Shown one piece after another: positions 56,347 through 64,000 of a DNA stretch of 64,000 nt. The stretch is from Achromobacter pestifer. GTDB taxonomy: Bacteria; Pseudomonadota; Gammaproteobacteria; Burkholderiales; Burkholderiaceae_B. Location of the stretch: positions 930,001 to 994,000 of the forward strand of contig NZ_CP053985.1 of assembly GCF_013267355.1 (NCBI RefSeq). The letters run 5' to 3'. How positions within the stretch are numbered: the first letter of the stretch is position 1; each line of letters opens with the position of its first letter. The translations under genes and the position numbers were made by a program. The notes beneath the pieces were generated by a model. That model was given only the letters and a program-made list of their open reading frames with translations. It ran no database searches and was not told where the DNA came from.

Positions 56347-56477
56347 CAAGCATCTCCCCCGGGTATCGCGGCGGCCACTGCCTGCCGCAAATCCGGTTTG
56401 CAACCCGTCATTTTACCTGACGCCGGCAACGGCCGGGCGCAACGCCGCGACCACCCCGGGGAACCGTCAGCGTGCCG

Positions 56478-57629
56478 TCAGAGCGACTGCCCCAGGCGGC
56501 GCAGGAAGGTGTCGCAAGCGGCCAGCTGGTCCAGCGCGACATACTCGTCGGGCTTGTGGGCCTGTTCGATATGGCCGGGGCCGCAGACGACCGTAGGGAT
56601 GCCCATGCCTTGGAACAGGCCGGCCTCGGTGCCATAGGCGACCTTGCGGGTCGCACGGTCTTCGGTCAGCGCGCGCACCAGCTGAGTGATGGCGGCCTCC
56701 TCGGAAGCCTCCAGGGCGGGAGCCGCGGCGCCGGTCTCGATTTCGATGCTGGCGCCGTCGAACTCGGCCTTCATGCGCGGCAGGAGCTCTTCACGCACGT
56801 ATTTTTCGACTTCTGCCTGGATCTCGTCGGGCTGCATGCCGGGCAGGTTGCGGAATTCGTAGGTGAATTCGCACAGTTCGGGGATGGTGTTGACCGCGAT
56901 GCCGCCCCGGATCTGGTTGGTGGTCATCGTGGAGAACGGCACGTCGTAGAACTGGTCGTACGGACCGTTGGCCTTGAAGCTGTCGGCCAGGTCGCGGATG
57001 CGGCAGATCAGGCGGGCGGCGTATTCGATGGCGTTGCAGCCGCGCGGAGTCAAGGACGAGTGCGCCGCCTTGCCGTGCACCTTGCAGCGGAACAGGTTGA
57101 TGCCCTTGTGCGCCACCACCACCTGCATGCCGGTGGGTTCGCCCACCACACAGCCTTCGGGGCGGATGCCGCGCTCGTGCAGATCGGCCAGCATGTAGGG
57201 CGCGCCGGCGCAGCCGACTTCCTCGTCGTAGGAAAACGCCAGATGCATCGGCTTCTTGCGCGGCATGGCCAGGAATTCCGGCACCAGCGCCAGCGAACTG
57301 GCGATGAAGCCCTTCATGTCGCAGCTGCCGCGCCCATAGAGCAGCCCGTCCTTTTCGACGAGTTTGAACGGATCCGTGCTCCAGTCCTGGCCGTCCACGG
57401 GCACCACGTCGGTGTGGCCCGACAGCACGATGCCGCCTTGCATGCCGCCGTCCTGGGCGGGCAAGGTCGCGAACAGGTTGGCCTTGGTGCGCTCCGGATT
57501 GTGCGCCAGCCATGCGTCGACGCCCTGGCCCTTGAGCCAATCCCGGACGGTTTCGATCAGGGCAAGATTGGAATTGCGGCTGGTGGTGTCAAAGCCAACC
57601 AGCGTTTCCAGCCAGGTGCGCGCGTTCAT
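56478..57629 (-). CDS. argE: Acetylornithine deacetylase
   Basis: A 383-residue M20 metallopeptidase-fold enzyme that removes acetate from N-acetylornithine in arginine synthesis. The first metal His and Asp are in LSGHTDVVPVDGQDW; further ligands lie in GSCDMKGFIA, YDEEVGCAGAP and GEPTGMQ. Dimerisation residues HSSLTPRGCNAIEYA follow. The final GPGHIEQAHKPDEYVALDQL is typical of ArgE. It is divergent from the MHS transporter gene across 120 bases. Confidence 0.94.
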   Translation of the reverse strand: MNARTWLETLVGFDTTSRNSNLALIETVRDWLKGQGVDAWLAHNPERTKANLFATLPAQDGGMQGGIVLSGHTDVVPVDGQDWSTDPFKLVEKDGLLYGRGSCDMKGFIASSLALVPEFLAMPRKKPMHLAFSYDEEVGCAGAPYMLADLHERGIRPEGCVVGEPTGMQVVVAHKGINLFRCKVHGKAAHSSLTPRGCNAIEYAARLICRIRDLADSFKANGPYDQFYDVPFSTMTTNQIRGGIAVNTIPELCEFTYEFRNLPGMQPDEIQAEVEKYVREELLPRMKAEFDGASIEIETGAAAPALEASEEAAITQLVRALTEDRATRKVAYGTEAGLFQGMGIPTVVCGPGHIEQAHKPDEYVALDQLAACDTFLRRLGQSL

Positions 57630-57749
57630 GTCACTACTCTCTTGGGGAAAAACAGGAGTGTAAGGCCAGCGCGCATCCGCGTCTCGAACGAGACCCGCCG
57701 CGCAAGCGCCTAGAATGTCGCCCGGTTAGGCAAACCCCAAGGAGAAACC

Positions 57750-59063
57750 GTGCAGCACAAAGCAGTTCCCACACGCAACATCGTGGCGGCAGTCATAGGC
57801 AATGCCCTCGAATGGTATGACTTCCTGGTGTTCGCGTTCATGACGCCGATCATCGCGAAGCTGTTCTTTCCCACCGACCCCAGCGTTCCCGGCAGCGAGC
57901 TGAACGCCATCCTGATGACCACGGCGATCTTCGGCGTCGGCTTCTTCATGCGTCCGGTGGGCGGCATCATCCTCGGCCTGTACGGCGACAAGAAGGGCCG
58001 CAAAGCGGCCATGGTCATGGTGACCTCGCTGATGGCCGTGTCGATCGCGCTGATCACCGTCGCCCCCACCTATCACGCGGCCGGCATCCTGGCGCCGATC
58101 TTCATCCTGATCGCGCGCCTCCTGCAGGGTTTCTCCGCCGGCGGCGAATTCGGCACCTCGACCGCGCTGCTGATCGAAATGGCGCCCAACGGCAAGCGCG
58201 GCTTCTACGGCTCCTGGCAGATGGCCGGCCAGATGCTGGCCCTGCTGATCGGCGCCGCCTGCGGCACGCTCATCACCGAGTTCTTCACGCCCCAGGAAAT
58301 CGCCGATTGGGCATGGCGCCTGCCGTTCGCCTTCGGCCTGGTCATTGTTCCCATCGCCATCTATATCCGCCGCAACGTCGACGAAACCGACGCCTTCAAG
58401 CAAATGAAGGAAGATGAGCGCCAGGCGGCCGCGCGTGGCGAGGTGAAGCGCCTGAGCCTGGGCCAGATGCTGAAGACGCATACGCGCGAAACGCTGATCG
58501 GCGTGGGCCTGGTCGTGACCGCGACCGTGTCCATCTACATCACCTTCACGTATCTGGTGACCTACTCCACGCAGATCCTGAAGCTGCCGCTGAACCAGAC
58601 CTTCCTGGTGCAGATGGCGGGCGCGGCGCTGATGGTGCTGCTGACGCCCTTCATGGGCGCCTGGTCGGACCGCGTCGGACGCCGCCCCATCGTGATCGGC
58701 TCGCTCATCGGCTACCTGATCGTGCTGTACCCGCTGTACTACTGGCTGTCGGACGCGCCGTCCATCGGCCGCCTGCTGACCGTGCAGGTCGTGGTCTGCC
58801 TGTTCGTATCCGCTTTCTTCGGCGTGTTCAGCACGGTGATGGCGGAACTGTTCCCGGCGCGCGTGCGTTCGGTGGGCCTGTCCCTGGCCTATAACGTGGC
58901 CGTGATGATTTTCGGCGGCTTCGCGCAGTTCATCGTGACCTGGCTGATCAAGACCACCGGTTCGCCGATGGCCCCGGCCTACTACGTGATGTTCGGCGTG
59001 GCGCTAGGCCTGATCGCCGCGTTCTACATGCGCGACCGCGCGCACGAGCAATTGGACGACTGA
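57750..59063 (+). CDS. MHS-family metabolite:proton symporter (MFS)
   Basis: A 437-residue transporter with 12 hydrophobic segments. The opening GNALEWYDFLVFAF and the loop-2 motif GDKKGRKAAM belong to the metabolite:H+ symporter branch (ProP, ShiA, citrate and dicarboxylate transporters). The second half has GAWSDRVGRRP. Substrate could be proline/betaine or an organic acid; sequence alone does not decide. The start is a GTG at 57750 behind AAGGAG. Monocistronic. Confidence 0.9.
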   Translation: MQHKAVPTRNIVAAVIGNALEWYDFLVFAFMTPIIAKLFFPTDPSVPGSELNAILMTTAIFGVGFFMRPVGGIILGLYGDKKGRKAAMVMVTSLMAVSIALITVAPTYHAAGILAPIFILIARLLQGFSAGGEFGTSTALLIEMAPNGKRGFYGSWQMAGQMLALLIGAACGTLITEFFTPQEIADWAWRLPFAFGLVIVPIAIYIRRNVDETDAFKQMKEDERQAAARGEVKRLSLGQMLKTHTRETLIGVGLVVTATVSIYITFTYLVTYSTQILKLPLNQTFLVQMAGAALMVLLTPFMGAWSDRVGRRPIVIGSLIGYLIVLYPLYYWLSDAPSIGRLLTVQVVVCLFVSAFFGVFSTVMAELFPARVRSVGLSLAYNVAVMIFGGFAQFIVTWLIKTTGSPMAPAYYVMFGVALGLIAAFYMRDRAHEQLDD

Positions 59064-59075
59064 GTCCCGCTCCCG

Positions 59076-59100
59076 CCCGGACCGTACGCGGTCCGGGTTT
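59076..59100 (+). terminator. Rho-independent terminator between MHS transporter and relA
   Basis: A perfect 9-base stem, CCCGGACCG and CGGTCCGGG, with tetraloop TACG, followed by TTT. It separates two convergent genes. Confidence 0.85.
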
Positions 59101-61368
59101 CTAGCGGCGCGTCGCCGACGACACGCCCTGCACTTCAGCCAGGGCGTCCAGGGCGCGGGACAGGGATTCCCCCCCGCGCACTTCCACCGTGAACACCATA
59201 TGAGCCAGCGACTGCTTGCTCTGCGTGTTCACGCCCACCACGTTCAGGCGCAACCGCGCGAAAACTTCGGACAGGTCCCGCAGCAGGCCGGAACGGTCGT
59301 GCGCGCGCACGCTGATGTCCACCGGATAGAACGTGTCGGCGGTTTCGCCCCAGGCAACCTCGATGACGCGCTCGGGCTCGCGTGCCGCCAGCGCCAGATA
59401 GCTGTGGCAGTCGCTGCGGTGGATGGACACGCCGCGCCCGCGCGTGACAAAGCCTGCGATGGGGTCCGGCGGCGCCGGACGGCAGCAGCGCGCCAACTGC
59501 GTCAAGAGCGACCCCACCCCCACCACCAGCACGCCGCTCTTGCCGCTTTTCTCGGCGCTGCCGGCGCTGGCGTGGCGCAAGGCGGCCGGCTGCGGCTCGA
59601 CGGCCGGCCCGGGCTGCTGGAACAGGGTATCGATCTGCCGCAGGCTGAACTCTTCCTTGGCCGCCGCCACGTACAGGTCGTCGGCGCGGGCGAACCCGAG
59701 GTTCTGCGCCAGCTGCTCCAGATTGACGGCGGTCTTGCCCAGGCGCTGCAATTCCTTTTCGACCAGGGCCTGGCCCTGGGTGATGCGCTGCTGCAGCTCG
59801 ATGGCGTTGAACCACATGCGCACCTTGGCGCGGGCCCGCGGGCTGGCCAGAAAGCCCAGCTGCGGATTGAGCCAGTCGCGCGACGGTCCGCCGGACTTGG
59901 CGGAAATGATCTCCACGGTCTGGCCGGTGGACAGACGGGTCTGCAACGGCACCATCTGCCCGTCGACGCGCGCGCCGCGGCAGCGGTGGCCCAGGTCGGT
60001 ATGCAGGTGATAGGCGAAGTCCACCGGCGTGGCGCCGGCGGGCAATTCGATCACGCGCGCCTGCGGCGTCAGCACATAGATGCGCTCATCGGTATGGGGC
60101 GGCGCCGTCGCCGGGCCGCGCTGCTTGCCCGATGCCGGCTTGGCGGGCGCGGACTGGGCAGGTTCGCCGCCACCCTCGACATCATTGTTCCAGGCCAGCA
60201 GCTGGCGCATCCACGCCAGTTGCCTGTCGTATTCGCTGGAGGCCGCCACCTGGCCGCCCTTGGCGCCCGCTTCCTTGTAGCGCCAGTGCGCGGCCATGCC
60301 GTACTCGGCGAACTGGTGCATGTCGCGCGTGCGGATCTGCACTTCGAACGGACGGCCGTCGTCGTCGGCAACCACCGTGTGCAGCGACCGGTAGCCGTTG
60401 GGCTTGGGCCGCGAAATATAGTCGTCGAACTCCTCGGAGATCGGCGTCCACATTTCATGCACCATGCCCAGCGCCGTATAGCAGCCGCGCACGTCGTCCA
60501 CGATGATGCGCAGCGCGCGCAGGTCGTACATCTGCGAGAAATCCAGCCGCTTCACCCGCATCTTGTTCCAGATGCTGTAGATGTGCTTGGGCCGGCCGCT
60601 GACCTCGGCTTCGACCCCTGCCTTGGCCAATCCGGTCTGCAGGCGCTGGATCGCGCCGGCGATGAAGGCCTCGCGCTCCACCCGCTTTTCTTCCAGCAGG
60701 CGGGCGATCTGCTTGTACTTTTCAGGCTCCAGGAAACGGAACGCCAGGTCTTCCATTTCCCACTTGATCTGCCAGATCCCCAGGCGGTTCGCCAGCGGCG
60801 CATACAGGTCCAGCGTTTCGCGGGCGAAATCGGTGGAGCACGGCGCCTTGCTTTCGGCATGCCAGCGCAAGGTGCGCAAGCGCGACGCCAGCCGCATCAG
60901 CACGATGCGCAGGTCGGCCGCCATGGCCAGCAGCATCTTGCGCTGCATTTCCTTTTGCGAACCGCTTTCGGCCGCGGCGTCGCTCGCCTGCCGCGCCACC
61001 ACGCCCAGCCGCAGCAGCGCGCGCGTGCCTTGCAGCAACCGCGCGATCTCGGCGCCGAAGGCCGTCGCGACCGGATCGTTGCGCAGGGACGGCGCGGGCG
61101 CCATCAGGTCGGTCGGCAGGGCCGCCAGCAGCGCCGCGGCGCGGGTGGCGGCATCGGTATGCAAGGCCGCCAGGATGCGGACCACGCCCGCGCCGTGCCC
61201 GGCCAGGGGTTCGCCGGTCAGCGCTTGCTGCCCTTCGAAACGCGGTTCGGCCCAGGCCACCGCCTGGTCGATCAGCGCCATGCCGTCGGCATCCAGGCCG
61301 GCGCCTACCTCCTGCCGCCAGGAAGCGTCGAAAGGCGTAGGCGCGTCGGGAACAGGCGGGGCGGACAT
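59101..61368 (-). CDS. relA: (p)ppGpp synthetase RelA
   Basis: A 755-residue stringent-response synthetase. The N-terminal HD domain (to about 190) has lost the His-Asp pair: the expected LLHD position reads LLAALPTD, so hydrolysis is not expected. The synthetase domain (about 225-375) carries GRPKHIYSIWNKM, YDLRALRIIVDD and RPKPNGYRSLHT. A TGS domain (about 425-487) and a C-terminal zinc-finger/ACT region (SYLALAAREPERVIEV, VRAHDRSGLLRDL) follow. An Ala/Pro/Gly-rich linker lies near residue 400. Convergent with the MHS transporter and divergent from mtfA. Confidence 0.95.
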   Translation of the reverse strand: MSAPPVPDAPTPFDASWRQEVGAGLDADGMALIDQAVAWAEPRFEGQQALTGEPLAGHGAGVVRILAALHTDAATRAAALLAALPTDLMAPAPSLRNDPVATAFGAEIARLLQGTRALLRLGVVARQASDAAAESGSQKEMQRKMLLAMAADLRIVLMRLASRLRTLRWHAESKAPCSTDFARETLDLYAPLANRLGIWQIKWEMEDLAFRFLEPEKYKQIARLLEEKRVEREAFIAGAIQRLQTGLAKAGVEAEVSGRPKHIYSIWNKMRVKRLDFSQMYDLRALRIIVDDVRGCYTALGMVHEMWTPISEEFDDYISRPKPNGYRSLHTVVADDDGRPFEVQIRTRDMHQFAEYGMAAHWRYKEAGAKGGQVAASSEYDRQLAWMRQLLAWNNDVEGGGEPAQSAPAKPASGKQRGPATAPPHTDERIYVLTPQARVIELPAGATPVDFAYHLHTDLGHRCRGARVDGQMVPLQTRLSTGQTVEIISAKSGGPSRDWLNPQLGFLASPRARAKVRMWFNAIELQQRITQGQALVEKELQRLGKTAVNLEQLAQNLGFARADDLYVAAAKEEFSLRQIDTLFQQPGPAVEPQPAALRHASAGSAEKSGKSGVLVVGVGSLLTQLARCCRPAPPDPIAGFVTRGRGVSIHRSDCHSYLALAAREPERVIEVAWGETADTFYPVDISVRAHDRSGLLRDLSEVFARLRLNVVGVNTQSKQSLAHMVFTVEVRGGESLSRALDALAEVQGVSSATRR

Positions 61369-61473
61369 GACGGACGGCAGGCGGATGTAGTTTGATATCC
61401 CGACACTCTACACTAGGGTTTGTGATCGCTAAAAGAAGCCGCTAGCCACGGCATATGGAAGGAACCGAAGCTT

Positions 61474-62307
61474 ATGTTGCGCTGGCTGAAGGGCCGGGGC
61501 GCCCGCCCCTCTGCGGTGGCCGAAATGCAGGCCCGCATCGCGCCGGAATTGTGGCAGCAGGTGCTGGATGCCCACCCGTTCCTGGCGGCATTGAACGCCG
61601 AAGAAGCGGCCCAGCTGCAGGCGCGTTCGGCCTGGCTGCTGGCCAGCAAGAACATCAATGGCGCGCAGGGGCTGGAGGTCTCGGATTTCATGCGCCTGAG
61701 CATCGCGGCCCAGGCCAGCCTGCCCATCCTCAACCTCGCGCCCGAACTATACGAAGGCTGGGACGAGATCATCGTGTACCCGGCCAGCTTCCGCATCCCG
61801 CGCTCCAGCCAGGACGACGACGGCGTGGTGCACGAGTACATGGAAGACGCGGCCGGCGAAGCCTGGGAAGGCGGGCCGCTGGTGCTGTCCTGGGAAGACA
61901 CGCAGCTCTCCGAGGGCGGCTTCAATGTGGTCATCCACGAATTCGCCCACAAGCTGGACCTGCGTTCGGGCTACGCCGACGGCATGCCCTCGCTGGCCGC
62001 GCACCCCGAACTCAAGCCCCAGGCCTGGCGCCGCATCCTGGACGACAGCCTGGACCGCTTCATCGCGGCCGTGGACGCGGTCGAGGCCGCCATCCCGCAC
62101 GACGTCGATCCCGAAAGCGAGGCCGCGGACGCCTGGTACGGCCAGTTGCCCATGGACCCGTACGCCGCCACCGACGAGGCGGAGTTCTTCGCGGTCAGCT
62201 CGGAGCACTTCTTCGTGGACCCCTACCCCATGCACGAAGCGCTGCCGCAATGGTATGGGCTGCTGCGGGCCTACTACCGGCAGGATCCCCTGGAACGCTA
62301 CGCATGA
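61474..62307 (+). CDS. mtfA: MtfA-type zinc-dependent peptidase (M90)
   Basis: A 277-residue member of the MtfA family; in E. coli MtfA is an aminopeptidase that also binds the Mlc repressor. The gluzincin motif is His155-Glu156-His159 in NVVIHEFAHKLD, with a further Glu in EFFAVSSEHFF. IIVYPASFRIPRS is a family landmark. It is divergent from relA across 105 bases and overlaps the flavodoxin-like gene by ATGA. Mlc itself is rare in this lineage, so the E. coli regulatory role need not apply. Confidence 0.92.
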   Translation: MLRWLKGRGARPSAVAEMQARIAPELWQQVLDAHPFLAALNAEEAAQLQARSAWLLASKNINGAQGLEVSDFMRLSIAAQASLPILNLAPELYEGWDEIIVYPASFRIPRSSQDDDGVVHEYMEDAAGEAWEGGPLVLSWEDTQLSEGGFNVVIHEFAHKLDLRSGYADGMPSLAAHPELKPQAWRRILDDSLDRFIAAVDAVEAAIPHDVDPESEAADAWYGQLPMDPYAATDEAEFFAVSSEHFFVDPYPMHEALPQWYGLLRAYYRQDPLERYA

Positions 62308-62813
62308 AACAGCTGCTGATCGTGTGGCATTCGCGCACCGGCGCCGCACGGCAGATGGCCGAGGCCACGGCGCGCGGGGCGCGCGCGGCCGCCGCGCAAT
62401 TGGAGCAGGCGCCCGACCTGCACGTGCTTCTGCAACGGGCCGCGGACACCCAGGCCGACGCGTTGCTCGCCAGTCAGGCCTATCTGTTCTGCGCCCCCGA
62501 GAACCTGGCCTCGCTGAGCGGCGAGATGAAGGAATTCTTCGACCGCAACTACTACGCGGTGCTGGACCGGATACAAGGGCTGCCCTATGCCTGCGCCATC
62601 AGCGCGGGCAGCGACGGCGCGGGTGCGGCGCGGCAGGTGGAGCGCATCTGCACCGGCTGGCGGCTCAAGCCCCTGGCGCCGCCGCTCATCGTCAACATGG
62701 GTGCGCAGACGGCGCAGCAGATCCTGGCGCCCAAGACCGTGGCCAGCGCGGATATTGCGAGATGCGAGGAATTGGGCGGCCTGCTGGCCGCGACGCTGTT
62801 GCTCGGGCAGTAG
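62304..62813 (+). CDS. Flavodoxin-like/NAD(P)H-dependent oxidoreductase
   Basis: A 169-residue flavodoxin-fold protein. LIVWHSRTGAARQMAEA supplies the phosphate-binding loop; SAQAYLFCAPENLASLSGEMKEFFDR-like sequence (landmark: CAPENLASLSGEMKEFFDR) contributes to the flavin site. No cysteine motif for other cofactors. The ATG lies 3 bases inside the mtfA stop (ATGA overlap), so the two proteins are co-produced. Redox partner unknown. Confidence 0.85.
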   Translation: MKQLLIVWHSRTGAARQMAEATARGARAAAAQLEQAPDLHVLLQRAADTQADALLASQAYLFCAPENLASLSGEMKEFFDRNYYAVLDRIQGLPYACAISAGSDGAGAARQVERICTGWRLKPLAPPLIVNMGAQTAQQILAPKTVASADIARCEELGGLLAATLLLGQ

Positions 62814-62908
62814 CCGGCACAACGCGGAATGAAGAGACGGGTGGCGCACGCGCCAGCCCGCCCCCGTGCACGCATCAGGCGCCCACGGCGCCGGATGCGG
62901 CAAGCATC

Positions 62909-63259
62909 TTAGACGGCAGCCGTCACGACGATTTCGACCTTGTAATCCGGATTGGCCAGGCGGGCTTCGACCGTGGCGCGCGGAGGCGAATTGCCGTCGG
63001 CGACCCAAGCGTCCCAGGCCTTGTTCATGCCGTCGAATTCCTTCATGTTGGCCACGTAGATCTGGGCCATCAGGATCTTGGTCTTGTCGCTGCCGGCTTC
63101 GGCCAGCAGGCGGTCGATCGTGGCGAGCACCTGTTCGGTCTGGCCGGTGATGTCCAGCGTGGAATCGTCCGGCACCTGGCCGGCCAGGTACGCGACGCCG
63201 TTGTACACGGCCATGTCGGACAGGCGCTTGGCCACGTGGAAGCGCTTGATGCTGCTCAT
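62909..63259 (-). CDS. RidA-family protein (reactive enamine/imine deaminase type)
   Basis: A 116-residue Rid-superfamily trimer subunit. The catalytic Arg in PPRATVEARLA and the Glu in KVEIVVTAAV are present, as expected for members that hydrolyse 2-aminoacrylate-type intermediates. It differs from E. coli RidA in the N-terminal half, so it may belong to a Rid1-7 side branch. It sits alone between the convergent flavodoxin gene and pncB on its own strand, with a 72-base gap after pncB's stop. Confidence 0.9.
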   Translation of the reverse strand: MSSIKRFHVAKRLSDMAVYNGVAYLAGQVPDDSTLDITGQTEQVLATIDRLLAEAGSDKTKILMAQIYVANMKEFDGMNKAWDAWVADGNSPPRATVEARLANPDYKVEIVVTAAV

Positions 63260-63331
63260 GAATAGTCCCCTAGATTCGAGTGGGTTGGGTGGAACGATAC
63301 TGAAGAACCCGCAATTTACCCCGAGCCGCCC

Positions 63332-64000
63332 TCAGGCGGGGGGCAGCTGGAATACCTGGCGCAGATAGGCCAGATAGGCCGGATCGTCGCACATGGTCTT
63401 TTCCGGGGCGTCGGACACCTTGGCCACCGGCTGGCCATTGCAGCGGACCATCTTCATGACGATCTGCAAGGGTTCGTGGCCCAGGTCGTTGGTCAGATTG
63501 GTGCCAATGCCGAAAGACACCTTGCAGCGCCCGGAGAACTGGCGGGCCAGCTCGATGGCGCGCGGGAAGGTCAGCGAATCCGAGAACACCAGCGTCTTGG
63601 CGCGCGGATCCACGCGGTTCTTGCGGTAGTGCTCGAGCAGGCGCTCGCCCCAGACGAAGGGATCGCCCGAGTCATGCCGCGCGCCGTCGAACAGCTTGCA
63701 GAAATACATGTCGAAATCGCGCAGGAAGGCATCCATGCCGTAGACATCCGACAGCGCGATACCCAGGTCGCCGCGGTACTCCTTGGCCCACACTTCCAAC
63801 GCGTACACCTGCGAATCGCGCAGCCGCGGGCCCAGCGCCTGGCAGGCCTGCAGGTACTCGTGGCCCATCGTGCCCAGGGGCAGGACCTCGTGCTGCCTGG
63901 CCAGCAGCACATTGCTGGTGCCGGCGAAGTGCTCGCCCATCTGCGCCTTCATGGTCGACACGATCTCCTCGTGCCAGACCTTGGAGAAGCGGCGGCGGGT
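63332..64000 (-). CDS. pncB: Nicotinate phosphoribosyltransferase, C-terminal part (cut by window edge)
   Basis: About 222 C-terminal residues are visible; the N-terminal part lies right of base 64000. PncB makes nicotinate mononucleotide in NAD salvage. [16 protein letters not shown] continues through the window edge without a start. [25 protein letters not shown] (with the phosphorylatable His region), [23 protein letters not shown] and [12 protein letters not shown] are family motifs. Gene completeness cannot be judged here. Confidence 0.95.
   Translation of the reverse strand, partial: TRRRFSKVWHEEIVSTMKAQMGEHFAGTSNVLLARQHEVLPLGTMGHEYLQACQALGPRLRDSQVYALEVWAKEYRGDLGIALSDVYGMDAFLRDFDMYFCKLFDGARHDSGDPFVWGERLLEHYRKNRVDPRAKTLVFSDSLTFPRAIELARQFSGRCKVSFGIGTNLTNDLGHEPLQIVMKMVRCNGQPVAKVSDAPEKTMCDDPAYLAYLRQVFQLPPA

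Noticed and set aside
59200..61395. A 731-codon open frame antisense to relA
   Set aside because: Third-position GC bias of relA leaves the opposite frame open; the translation is His/Arg/Ala/Gly-rich and has no recognisable domain.
61474..62307. Glucose-PTS control by MtfA through Mlc
   Set aside because: No Mlc or glucose PTS gene is in the window, and that pathway is not expected in this lineage.

Overview
This is a GC-rich, densely coded betaproteobacterial chromosome segment, most like an Alcaligenaceae genome (Achromobacter or Bordetella). Three things point there: tripartite tricarboxylate (Bug-type) solute-binding proteins, a yceD-rpmF-plsX-fabHDG-acpP-fabF-rpoE-rseAB-mucD-lepAB-rnc-era-recO superoperon, and a PagL lipid A deacylase. 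Nearly all of it is intact coding sequence. I see no rRNA, tRNA, insertion sequence, prophage, CRISPR array or plasmid-type gene. Two genes are cut by the window ends: acs on the left and pncB on the right.

Layout. 1-4.7 kb: the acs N-terminus, then a tightly overlapping minus-strand operon of prpE, a GlcG/HbpS-like protein and a UMF1-type MFS transporter. 4.9-11.3 kb: an NlpC/P60 lipoprotein, a DUF2325 protein behind a probable Fur box, a CysB-type regulator, mmsA, a Leu/Ile/Val-type binding protein and its divergent LysR regulator. 11.3-15.8 kb: lptF divergent from pepA-holC, a small unknown protein and a Bax inhibitor-1 protein. 15.9-22.2 kb: an accessory metabolic block containing a Tat-signal aldo/keto reductase, an ADP/ATP-translocase-like MFS protein, a Bug receptor, an AspA/AstE-type deacylase, a threonine-synthase-like PLP enzyme and a LysR regulator.

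22.2-38.2 kb is the core of the window. It is one long minus-strand run that starts at a good sigma-70 promoter ahead of yceD. It covers ribosomal protein L32, phospholipid and fatty-acid synthesis, the sigma-E stress system with its anti-sigma factors and MucD protease, translation factor LepA, signal peptidase, RNase III, Era and a short RecO. 38.3-43.8 kb: maf, an RsmI-like methyltransferase, an AmiD-like amidase, msrPQ, a HAD phosphatase and rluC. rne lies divergent from rluC behind a 506-base leader with four successive hairpins.

47.5-52.3 kb is a sugar-acid-type catabolic locus (LysR, DapA-like lyase or aldolase, UxaA/GarD dehydratase, Bug receptor). 52.5-64 kb holds pagL, accD, trpA, trpB, argE, an MHS transporter, relA, an MtfA-type peptidase with a flavodoxin-like partner, a RidA protein and the 3' part of pncB.

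I found no clearly unprecedented system. The best leads are the Fur-box DUF2325 gene, the coupled prpE/GlcG-like/UMF1 operon, the Bug/AspA/PLP-enzyme cassette, the structured rne leader, a folded element between fabG and acpP, a RecO lacking its middle region, and an uncertain YceD start.
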